From Takashimella koratensis (lineage: Eukaryota > Basidiomycota > Tremellomycetes > Trichosporonales > Tetragoniomycetaceae), in assembly GCA_003116875.1 (NCBI GenBank), contig BCKT01000010.1, positions 682,001 through 746,000 of the forward strand: a DNA stretch of 64,000 nt. The letters run 5' to 3'. The position numbers and the translations under genes were made by a program. The number at the start of each line of letters is the position of its first letter. Position 1 is the first letter of the stretch. The notes below the pieces were generated by a model. The model was not told where the DNA came from, did no database searches, and saw only the letters and a list, made by a program, of their open reading frames with translations. This document shows positions 12,901 to 22,401 of this stretch, one piece after another.

Positions 12901-13833
12901 GAGGCGCAGCAGGAGCGGCGATGAATGTATTCGGTGCAACCCAGGAGGGTACGGGCGGAGCCGGGGCAGAGCGGGACGGGACGGGTGTCCATTCATGTAG
13001 TGACGACGTACGTCGAAGAGGGAGGGCGCGAGGGGGAGGGCCCGAAGCGAGGCTGGGGTCGGTGGTCGATGTCGACGCAGAGACTGGAGGATTGGGGAAG
13101 AGTGGGAGAGCATCGGTGCGGCTGGAGCGGGTGTCACGGTTGGGAGTGGGGTTTGGGATGGAGTGGGAACGGGTAGAGAGGATAGGACGGCGGTATCGGT
13201 CTAGACGACGGCGGTCGGCGTCGCTTAGGTGGTTGGACTAGAGGGGTCAGTAGGGCGTAACTGATGATGGGCGGGAGAATCGAGCGGGGTATGGTGATGA
13301 AATTGGTCCAAGCAAGAAGAGACGGTTCTGAGCCAGATGGACACGAGGCGAGAGCGAGAATGGGCTAGAGATGTAAACGAGGACCAGATCCAGATCGGGA
13401 AAGAGAACGGGAACATCAAATCAAGAACCAGAACCAGACCCGAATTCAAATCAAACAACAAAGCAACCAGGATGTGGACAGTGGACAAGGTTCATGCTCT
13501 CAACTCACCGAGAAGGAAGACCATCTGTCGAAAACGATTTCACGTGAAAAGTCGATGGACTCGACGTGTGCGTGGAAGCTGGATTCAGAGAGGAGTGGAT
13601 TGGTGCCGAGTGTACGAGCGCTGGGTGGGTTTGGTGGTCAGTGATGAAGGTTGTAGGTGGTGGGAAAGGAGGCCGGGTGGGAACCGCCGCAGGGTTTCCT
13701 CTGATGGCGTGGACGACGGGGGGGTTTGAGAATGGGAATGAGACAGGGTATAGGGAGAGTATAGGACTCACTGGAGCTCTTTAAGCTTTGCGAGCGAGCG
13801 CCGGTCTTGCTCGACGACGTTGATACGACCCAT
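9917..13833 (-). CDS. Large protein of unknown function, 1164 residues
   Basis: I do not recognise a family. Exons 13772-13833, 13509-13620 and 9917-13237 join in phase. The short N-terminal exons give MGRINVVEQDRRSLAKLKEL and then a compact block (FHAHVESIDFSREIVFDRW) before a probable helix (LSDADRRRLDRYRR). Most of the rest is Pro/Ser/Thr/Gly/Asp-rich and likely disordered. A helix-rich ordered stretch lies in the middle (AVRVSRILREIRELRLVLKS ... VRVHVQAFWELLMSDEPDL ... EEDVEVVERALRATERRIRA). An acidic run and a Pro/Val repeat (VPPVPPVP) sit near the C-terminus. The second intron is 271 nt, long for this window, and could hide a further small exon. The first exon starts just downstream of a 43-base G run. 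Most likely a basidiomycete-restricted scaffold or regulator; that is inference. Confidence 0.6.
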
Positions 13834-13881
13834 GGCGGGCAGGTAGGTGGGTGAGGTCGAGCTAGGAGGGGGGGAGAGGGG

Positions 13882-13886
<5 letters not shown>

Positions 13887-13929
<43 letters not shown>
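13887..13929. repeat. Poly-G run of 43
   Basis: The longest homopolymer in the window, 54 bases upstream of the ATG of the minus-strand gene, so poly-C in its leader or promoter. Its true length in the genome may differ from the assembly. Confidence 0.85.
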
Positions 13930-13930
<1 letters not shown>

Positions 13931-13978
13931 GGCGACGGGGAAACGGAGAAACAGGGAGTCCGAGGGACGGGCGGCAAT

Positions 13979-14017
13979 GGGGCTGGGGCTGGGGCTGGGG
14001 CTGGGGCTGGGGCTGGG
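13979..14017. repeat. GGGGCT array, six units
   Basis: Tandem GGGGCT on the plus strand; with the nearby G43 run it could form G-quadruplexes. It lies in the divergent promoter. Confidence 0.85.
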
Positions 14018-14252
14018 AGTAGAGTCGAGTGGGGTTGTATAAAAGTAAAGAGAAAGGATAGGGATAGAAAGCGGTGAAGAGTGTAGAGAGAAGTGCAGAG
14101 ATGCAGTGGATTCGGAAATGATGGTTGGCAATAGCGGCGACGATGGCGAGCGAGGGCGCAGAGTGGGGAGGAGAGAAGAAGAGGAGAGGAGCAGACAGGA
14201 CAAGGACAATAGGGTTGTCGAGCGAGAAGCCAATGTCAAACACACTTCATCA

Positions 14253-14293
14253 GACACACACACACACACACAGACAGACACACACACACACAC
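14253..14293. repeat. CA-dinucleotide array
   Basis: Two CA blocks separated by a short GACAGA interruption, in the divergent promoter upstream of BUD31. Confidence 0.85.
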
Positions 14294-14527
14294 TCAAATT
14301 GACTTTCAAGGGGAGTTCCTCGCCCTCTGGGCTCAGGGCTTGATTCAACGGTCGGATCATAAGCGGAGGTTTTAGGCAAAGGACTCTATTTGCCGAGACC
14401 ACACCTCATAATAACACGTCACTACCCCCTGTATCAGCGGCAAAGGTGGCGTATCACAGCTCGTCTGCATAAATAAATCGCAACTCTGGTACCACTTACT
14501 TGTCTTGTCGATATTACATCTACCACC

Positions 14528-15566
14528 ATGCCCAAGATCAGAACACAAAGGACAAAACCGCCTCCCGAGGGCTTTGAGGACATTCAGTGAGTCGTGGTTC
14601 AAACACTCACCTCCTCCACCTTCTCAGAACCAAGCCAACCCTGTCAAGTCGTCGCTGACACGATACCTGTAGAGAAGTCCTCGAGGACTATGAGAAGAAG
14701 ATGCGGGACGCTGAGAACGAGTCACACGAGGGGAAGAGAAAAGTCGAGTCGACATGGTATGTCATCTCTATCCTCTGACTACTTCTTCCTGTCCCCTTGT
14801 CGATCCTTTGGCTCCTCGGTATCTCCTCAGGCTTGTATCTGGAGCAAACGCGGGGTCTTTCTTCATTTCAATCAAAGATATGCTGACAAACAAACCTCTT
14901 CCTCTTCTTCCCCTTTCTCACCCCACCCTCACAGGCCAATCATGCGACTGTCCCACGCACGGTCGCGGTACATCTACGACCTCTACTACAAACGTGAATT
15001 GATCAGTCGAGAGCTGTACGATTGGTTGTTGAAGCAGGGGTATGCGGATGCCAAGTGAGTTGAAACTCTCTCGCCGTCGCTTCGGTTCCCCGTTTGCTAT
15101 ATTGTATCATGTGAGGAAGTAGCTGACGCCTTTGTTCTGCAGCTTGATAGCCAAGTGGAAGAAGTAGGTCAAGCCATTCCTCCAGATCACATCCTTCCTA
15201 CCCATCCCGACCACCTTCTTTACCTACTCCCACTCCTCCGTCCCACCCCGTTTCGTTGCTCAGGACTGACACAACTCAGGCAAGGATACGAGCGCCTCTG
15301 CTGTGTCCGCTGCATCCAAACCCGCGATATGAACTACCAAGGGTCGACATGTATCTGCCGTGTCCCCAAAGCATCATTGAAGAAGGGTATCGTCGTTGAA
15401 TGTCCTCACTGCGGTAAGTTGTGCTCCTCCGCGTTGTCATTTTTTGTCTTTGTGTAGGGGGCTTGTGATATCTGCGATAGGGAGGAGTGATGGGTTGAGG
15501 TGTCGATTAGGTAAAGGGTAGGCGCTGACTTATCTAGGGTGCCGCGGATGTGCGTCGGGCGACTAG
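14528..15566 (+). CDS. BUD31: Bud31/G10 pre-mRNA splicing factor
   Basis: Small zinc-binding subunit of the activated spliceosome, associated with U2 and the Prp19-related complex in the nucleus. Exons: 14528-14586, 14673-14756, 14935-15054, 15143-15163, 15280-15413 and 15538-15566, giving 148 residues, close to the 144-157 usual in the family. The start reads [19 protein letters not shown]; the middle carries [20 protein letters not shown], and the end carries the cysteine-rich G10 signature ([38 protein letters not shown]). The exon of only 21 nt (LIAKWKK) is needed to keep the conserved order. No residue of the signature seems to be missing. Confidence 0.96.
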
Positions 15567-15898
15567 GCGCATGAGCAGCGGGAGAACGTTGGTGGGAGAT
15601 TGACGGCAGGTGATAGGCGTGGGAGGGTGCTCGAGTGGCCCAGTAAGATCCAACTATATAGGCCGGTACCCCTTGACCATTATCACATGCATACATGGTT
15701 GTTTGAGACCATCTTGGAGCCCACTGTTGCTTCCCAATCATACGTTTCAAGGACAAGAGAGAAGAACATGAGCAGAAGCGATTGCTAAGTTACACATGGA
15801 GAATACTATTCTTCACCCGTAGCTCGCGGCTGTCGAAAGCCGGTTTTGCGTTTGACGTCTCGACCTTGCAACTGGCCACCAAAACCACAACCACAACC
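15567..15898. other. BUD31-CDC43 intergenic region
   Basis: 332 bases between tandem genes: BUD31 3' UTR and CDC43 promoter. CTATATAGG at about 15653-15661 is a possible TATA-like element. An in-frame extension of the CDC43 frame to 15782 exists, but the ACAACCATG context at 15899 is the better start. Confidence 0.5.
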
Positions 15899-17981
15899 AT
15901 GTCGTCCTCCTCTGAGCTCGACGACATCGGCGGCGGAGCTTACCTCCCTCCGCCACGACAGTACACACTCAAACGTAACGCTCATATTGCTTATTTCCTC
16001 CTGTGTCTTCGGGCATTGCCCTCCGCTGCACAGGGTCATGATCCGAATCGGTACGTCCGAGTGCGGGTCCAGAAGATACCAGTGATGAGGAGGATGATAT
16101 CGCTGGCTTGGCTCACGCTGTTGAGAACTGTACTGACCTCTTTTTCTTCCTTCCTCCTTCTCCCCTCCCTCCTGCTTCTCGTTGCATCTTGTCATCTCCC
16201 CTCCGAACTTCGTACCTCGTCGAACACGTTGGTCTCGGGTATTTACAGCATCACCATCGCTTTTTTCTGCCTTTCGGCGCTCGACCTTCTGGGCGCTTTA
16301 GAGACCAAGACGACCCCTGAACAGCGATCCGGCTGGGCCGAGTGGATCTGGTCTCTCCAGAGCCGTTAGTAGAACGTTACCTCCTCTTCCTGCTGTCATT
16401 TCGGCAATGAACACTGCGCTTGAATTTCAGGCCCTTTCTTTTTTCGTAGGAGGTTGCTGATGCGGTGCTTGATAGCTTCAGGAGGGTTTCGAGGGTCGAC
16501 ATTCATGACAACCGACGTAAGCTACTTCCCAGCCCTTCCCCCAAGCTCCTGGTCAACTCCAACTGACCACCCTGCCTCTCCTCCTCTCTCACGACACAGG
16601 ACCCCTCGACGTCCCCGGGCCACCTCCCATCAACATACACCGCATTACTATGTCTCGCGATCCTTCGTGCTCCAATGGACAGACTTGACCGAAAAGCCTT
16701 GAATTCCTTTCTCACTTCCTGCCAGGCCCCCGATGGCTCGTGAGTCCACCCAGAACGCAAGCTGCGACTTGCAACTTGCAGGTATCGCCATCCCCCTCTC
16801 TTTCTCCGGATGACGTCCCTCTCTCAAGTCTCCAGTCTCCATTAGCTTCTTTGCCTTCCTTGACTTCCATCCGGGTCACTGACACACCCTAGCTTTGCAC
16901 CACTCCCGTCCGCCCACGCAGGCGGATTCCAAAACGACGCTAGAATGTCTTACTGCGCCGCGGCAGTGTGTAGTTTCATCAACGACGTATCGGCGATTGA
17001 TGTACCACTCGCGATGGGCTTTGTGCGCCGGTGTCAGGTGAGTCCAATGGTTGATTCTTGGTCCCGAGTCGCGCATTACCTTCATGGTGGAGCCGCTGTG
17101 AGACCTCAAAGTAGTTCCTGGAGAGGTAATCGACAAAGGTGATTGGAGATGTGGTTGCTGACTGTTGTAGACATGGGAAGGAGGATACGCCTCTCGACCC
17201 GGTATCGTTGAAGCTCAAGGTACGCTTACCCCAATCCATCTGGATCGTCATTTCTGAAGTACGGACTCCCACCCCGCCGACCTCGTTTACCTGCTAATCT
17301 CCATCTCTCTCTCTTCTAGGCGGGACAACATACTGCTCCGTGGCGACTCTTCACCTCCTCTCGCAATTCCTCCCTACCACTTCGTCTTCATCAAACCCAC
17401 CCCAAACCTCAATTCAACACACCTCCACCTCCAACACCTCCACTGCCTCTACCGCAAACGCCAACGCCAACGCCAACGCCGATGCCAAGGCAGCGCTGAG
17501 GTGGCTTTTCCAGCGCCAAGTGGGCGGTTTCCAAGGCCGGCCTGGGAAACTCGAAGACGTATGTTATTCCTTCTGGTGCGGTGCGGCCATCTCCATCCTC
17601 GCAAATACCGATTCAACCTCCAACCCTAAATCTACACCTGGTTCGACCCTTACCGCCCCTGCGACTCCTTCCCCGGGTAGTGGCCCAATCGTATCGCCCA
17701 ATCGTGAAGCAAATATGTCGTTCCTCCTTTCAGCCCAATCACCAATGGGAGGATTCGGGAAAGAACCAGACGACTATCCAGACCCATTTCATTCGTACCT
17801 CGCTCTTGCGGCGATGTCGATAGGCAACGATGTGCACGAGGGAGAAGTGGAGCAGGGGCAGGGGAAGGGGAAAGGAGGGCTGGTGCTGGATGGGTTGAAG
17901 GAGGTGGATCCATTGTGGAACGTGACGATATCGACCAAGGAATGGTTGGTTGCCGAGATGGATCGGGTGAGGGGGTTGTGA
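15899..17981 (+). CDS. CDC43: Geranylgeranyltransferase type I beta subunit
   Basis: Catalytic subunit of protein geranylgeranyltransferase I, which prenylates CaaL-type proteins such as Rho GTPases with the shared alpha subunit. Exons: 15899-16050, 16249-16364, 16482-16516, 16600-16739, 16893-17037, 17171-17219 and 17320-17981, giving 432 residues. The alpha-alpha barrel repeats are visible: HIAYFLLCLRALP near the start, ITIAFFCLSALDLLGAL, then RMSYCAAAVCSFI, WEGGYASRPGIVEAQGGTTYC and LRWLFQRQVGGFQGRPGK. The zinc ligands are in place: Asp and Cys in EDVCYSFWCG (about residues 290-292) and the His in DPFHSYLALAAMSI (about 370). A Ser/Thr/Pro and Ala/Asn-rich insert follows LHLLSQFL, and another Ser/Thr/Pro stretch follows the Asp-Cys motif. 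Confidence 0.95.
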
Positions 17982-18500
17982 GCGACAGAAGGGAACAGGG
18001 CGGATTGAGTGGCAGTCTGTGGGGGATCTGAAATATTGTACAACTACATTTTGCATGAGAAACGAGGCGATTTCTCAATTTAACCCACTCCATGTCTCCG
18101 TTGGTGAAAGGTCCTAGACGCAGCGCGTAGTCCTCTTTATCAGCTCTGGGTCGGGGAAGGGAGGACGAGATGCTTTGTGTAGATCCAGTGTGCTCGCCCA
18201 AAGGCTTTGAATGAGAGATTGTTATGATAGCTAGCACCTTATAGCACGTAGTATAGCAACCCCTTCATACCAAAAGACCAGTCCGTTATTCTCCTCTTTC
18301 TCGCATGTACTCATTACTCTCTAGCTACCCGATTGGCTAGTTTAACAGAGATTCTTGCTCGATATGCTCCAGACCGTCCCTTCCTCATGGGCAAATGCTA
18401 TTCAACACATGCACCCCCAATGACACATTATTGCCGACTGAATGTCGAAGCGTTGGTTCTGTCCACTGTCCACTTATTCTCTAAACAGCATGCGCTCGCA
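17982..18500. other. Intergenic region between CDC43 and the carrier-like gene
   Basis: 519 bases holding the CDC43 3' UTR and the next promoter. An upstream ATG-type codon at 18333 is in frame with the next gene but adds a Cys/His-rich stretch of no family character; the ATG at 18501 is preferred. Confidence 0.5.
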
Positions 18501-20438
18501 ATGACACCGACAATAGCCAGACCAGGCTCCTCTCCCCCTTCCTCGGGACCCAGCGTCAGGGGAAGCGGCAAGTCGCCACCTACTCGAGACCACTCGGACG
18601 ACGACGGGCATCCACCGCCTGGGTCGACTGCAGGCACGCCGTCGAGCTCGAGCAGGAGCAGCGATGGACAGACTGGACAAGCTGGGGGCACGAAACCGCC
18701 CGAACCGAGCTCGTTGAGCTTGTCGACGACGTCGACATCAGCAGGTGCTGCAGTGACGAGGTCTATATTGCTGTTCATGGGTGGGTACATGGTAATGGAC
18801 TTCGTAATGGGTAGTCACTTCGGTGAAAGGGGATGAGCCACACTTAACACCTTCAGGTATCATGTTCCGACGGCCGTCAAAGCTGTTCCGACCCAATCGA
18901 GGTGAGTCTTGCCTTGGTTGTTGAGACACGATCAATTGTGTGAGCCAGGCTGACCGTCCTCATCTAGTCGATACCTGGGGAGCTGTTCGTCACCTTGCCG
19001 TCTCGGCAGACCAAAACCTCTCACCCTCTTTCATCCGCTCCATCCTCAAATCCAAAGGCGGTGTATGTTTCCCCTCCCACCTCCGGCCCCACCCTCGTAC
19101 CCCACTGACACCTCCACCCTAGGTTCTTGCACTAGGAATCGCCATCGTCCCTCCACTTCTGATCAACACCACCCTCGGTTTCCTCCTCTTCACGACTCAC
19201 TCTCTTCTCTCACTCGGTCTCGCTCGACTGTCTTTCTTCCAACGCAAAATCCGACCCAACACCTCCGACCCTTTCAACCCTGACCACGAGCATTCTCATG
19301 ATCCGCTGGACATGCGGGATCCACTGGGCGTCCTAGATGGGGATTATGGAGAGGATACGACAAATGGGCAAGGACCAGTAGAGGATCCGATCAACTTTGA
19401 GACACTGATTAGAGGACCGTCGGTGATTCCTAGACACCCGACGTTGCTCTCTGCCTTGGCGGGGGCGGGTGCAGGTGTCGTCCAGGGTCTGGCGTTTACT
19501 CCTATAGAGAACGTAGTCAAGTGAGTGGTATCTTCGTCTCTAAAGTAGAGCCGAGACAAGGAATGAAAGAGCGGTACTGACCATCCCTTGCTAGACTATT
19601 GCAGCAATCTACAACCTCCCTCACTGTCATCGTAGCGAAATTCATCAATCTGCCTCTTCCCAAATTCCCAACTGTCGAGCCACAAGCAGCGTCACCGGCT
19701 GAAGCGCTGCGAAACTTCTTCGCGAGCGATACGTGGCGCAAGTCACGGTCATGGTGGACTGGCTGGCGATGGGCTGTTGCTCGCGACGCGTAAGTCGCGT
19801 CGTTCCTCTCTGAGATATAGAATCAAGAGACAGGATTCAAGCTCTGTGTTCTCGCGCTGACCAATACCCACTGCAGACTCAGTTACAGTGTCTTCTTCGC
19901 CGCATTCGATATCACCCGGCGTATTGGCCTCCGTGTTAAAGCCTTATTCGGAGGACCTATCCAAACCGACTGGCACAATTTCCTAATCATTAAGCGATCT
20001 CAAGACCTTTCCCGCTCCACCCCTTCATCCCCCTTCCCTACTTCTCTCCCTTCCTCGCCACTTTCTGCTCCCCCTCCTCCGAGCGAGACACCGACGGTCG
20101 CGCGTGTTGCCCAGGCGGCAACTATCGTCGCGGGCGGGGTGACCGCGTCGATCATGGCTGAGATAGCCGGAAGGCCGTTTCGAGCTTGTCAGAGGATCAT
20201 GACTCGTGCTGCGACAGATAAGGAACATGCAGCGTCACTAGGTGGTCGACATCCATTGTTGTTTGCGCTTCGAAAAGGTGGATTGAGACCGTTCTTGCAT
20301 CCTGATGGACCGGTAAAAGTTGCGAACGGGTCAATGACGGCAGGGAAGATGTTGTCGAGGATAGGGTGGAGGCTAGCAGCGGTTGGTCCGTGGGGGTTCG
20401 GGTTCCTCGTCTGGGCTTGGGTAGGCGGGGAGGTGTGA
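18501..20438 (+). CDS. Membrane protein related to mitochondrial carriers
   Basis: 534 residues from exons 18501-18810, 18857-18901, 18968-19062, 19123-19520, 19595-19789 and 19877-20438. A Ser/Pro-rich N-terminal region is followed by a hydrophobic helix (SILLFMGGYMVMDFVMG), a second membrane segment (LALGIAIVPPLLINTTLGFL), then a small-residue helix AGAGAGVVQGLAFTPIENVVK. The last has the P.E.VK character of solute-carrier repeats. Two further helices follow (SYSVFFAAFDITRR; ATIVAGGVTASIMAEIAGRPF). The PX[DE]XX[KR] signature is not repeated three times, so this is a divergent or degenerate carrier (compare fusion factor Ugo1) rather than a standard transporter. Function unknown; a mitochondrial outer-membrane role is only a guess. 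Confidence 0.6.
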
Positions 20439-20663
20439 GTCGTGGTGGGTCGTGGGTTGGGTTGTGGGTTCTGGATCGTGGGTTGCGGGTCGTGGGTCAT
20501 TGGGGAAATGCATGGGACAATGACATGTATGATGGTTTAGAACTGGTTGATAGATGGCCCCAAGACCCTCCCAAACTATCCGCTTGACTAAACGTAATCC
20601 TCCTTCTCTCTCTCCTCGTACAGCGCATTCTTCTAACAACACATCTCCATCTTTTCATCGCAT
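20439..20663. terminator. Short convergent 3' region
   Basis: 225 bases between two converging stop codons. It carries GTGGGT/GTGGGTTG repeats (about 20450-20500); both polyadenylation sites must lie here or overlap the opposite gene. Confidence 0.4.
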
Positions 20664-22130
20664 CTAATGTAACACATCTCCTGACCCCGCCGTGCCCGCG
20701 AGGTACGCCTCTTCCGCAGCGAGTGCCTCTTCTCCGAACCGCCTTGGGATCGCGCATTGTTCCAAGACAGATTGAAGTCCATTCTCTCCGACTTCAGCCA
20801 TGAGCGCGTCTTCTTCTTCTTTGGAGCGGACGAGGAGGAGACCCGCGTATCCGAGCGAGTTGAGTTCAACCCTCCTGTCGCCCAAGGGGTAATTGGGCAT
20901 CGCACGTGGAATGAGGTGGAGGTGTTCGCTGCAATCGTGGTGAGCTCAGTCCGACAAGTCTCTTTTGGAGTTGAAATTGGAAAGGAAGGAGGAGACTTAC
21001 AGTGTCATGAGCAAGTTCCAACCCTGGGACTTGTCCCCACCCGCACGGCGGAGGGCGTCAAACGCGATATCGAGCATTCGCATCAGCGCCGGTGCGAGGA
21101 AATCGACGAGGTCGCTCGTGGACTCGGCAGTCGGTGGGGACGGAAGGTCTGACGCTGGTGGGAGAGGGTGCACGATGTGTAGGTAGGGCAAAGAAGGGTG
21201 AACGACTGCCTTGTCTGTTGATGTTGTCAGCGTCTTTGCCAGATAGCCTGTCGAAAGGGGAAGGGCGGAACGCAAGAGCATTAATGAATGTACTTTGGCA
21301 CTTACCCATTCGAGGAAAAGTCATCCCCGCACACCAATCCTCAACGGGTGCACGACCCACATCGACAGCTTGGAAATGCCTCCACCCTTGACTGGCGCCT
21401 GCACCTTCACCGCCATTATAGAACCCCAGCATCCGGCGTGGCTGCGGCATCCGCGACGAAGCGAGGAGAACGGCGTGGGCCGCGGCAAGTTGGACAGGGG
21501 TAGGTGGGAGCGCTTGAGGCTGGTACGTTGGGGGACAAAGGAGGAGGTGTTCAGGAAGGACAGCGTATTTGTTGAGCTGAGAAAGGGTTTAGTAAGAGTT
21601 GCTTTGCGAGGTGAGTTAAGAGTGGAAGGGAAGGAGAGAAGGACTTACCAAGATAGAAAGACCATCTTCGCCCTCGAATCCCTCCATGCAGCCGACGTAG
21701 AGATCCGGGACATATGGGGGGCGGAAAGGTTCAGCCTTGTCTTTTTCCTCTCCGCCTTGCTCTCCTGCGCTGGTGGCACCGCTTCCGCTGTTAGCTTCTG
21801 GGTCCTGTTTCGGTCGCTTAGATGCGCGTGATTCGAGGAGCTCGGATTTCGCTTTCGCCTTGTCTTGTAATGCCGGGCACACGCGAAGCACAAACTGCAA
21901 GGGAGCTCATCAGAGACTGATCTAAAGCAATCGCCCAAGATGTGTCGCTCATACAATCATGGGACAGATGTGGAGATAGAGGACAGACTCACCCTCCGCC
22001 CACCAGAGTGCACGTCCTTGGCCTCGCTAGGGAAGTAGAAAAGCTCGCCTGACTCGCTGGCAGCTGCAAACTTTGCAGGGAGGGAAGCGAGGAGATCAGC
22101 GGGTGCCGAGGGCTGAGTCGGGTACGCCAT
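20664..22130 (-). CDS. APA2: Diadenosine tetraphosphate phosphorylase (ATP adenylyltransferase)
   Basis: Splits Ap4A with phosphate to ATP and ADP; the fungal Apa1/Apa2 branch of the HIT superfamily. Exons: 21993-22130, 21649-21894, 21306-21576, 21001-21214 and 20664-20928, giving 377 residues. Family landmarks in order: PFRPPYVPDLYVG; LLNKYAVLPEHLLLC (residues about 126-140); FYNGGEGAGASQGWRHFQ; NLLMTLEHLHLIPR; and LNSLGYAGLLLVRS. The catalytic block normally carries two histidines before the Gln (H.H.Q); here the first position is Trp (W-R-H-F-Q) while the second, the nucleotidyl-accepting His, is kept. The start is shared with a divergent promoter of about 270 bases. Confidence 0.9.
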
Positions 22131-22401
22131 GGTCGGTGCTCTCGAGGGGGTGGAAGTGTAGGTTCTGGGGATCGAGAGGCGAGTAGGTGGGTGGGGTAGG
22201 TGTCTGTGAAGGTGTCTGAAGGCCGTGGGGAGGCGCATAAACGCGTGCTGAGGTATGAGAAGGGAGAGAGACGAGAGACAGCAAAGATTGAGAAAGAGCA
22301 AGAAAGAGCCGCACGGTCATGACGGTATTAGGAACCATCACGATCGCAATTACAAATATCCCCTGTTGATAACATTACAAACGCTAACCGCTTGAATACA
22401 A
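22131..22401. promoter_or_regulatory. Divergent promoter of APA2 and the AAAP transporter
   Basis: 271 bases between two divergent ATGs. A perfect TATAAATA sits just inside the transporter frame (about 22419-22426), which leaves open a downstream start for that gene. Confidence 0.5.

Larger units (their letters stand above)
13834..14527. promoter_or_regulatory. Divergent promoter of the 1164-residue protein gene and BUD31
   Basis: 694 bases between two divergent start codons. It contains a G43 run (13887-13929), six GGGGCT units (about 13979-14017), a CA-rich array (about 14253-14293) and, 50-60 bases before the BUD31 ATG, the AT-rich CATAAATAAAT (14468-14478), a plausible TATA-like element. 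On the minus-gene sense strand the leader is C-rich. Confidence 0.6.
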
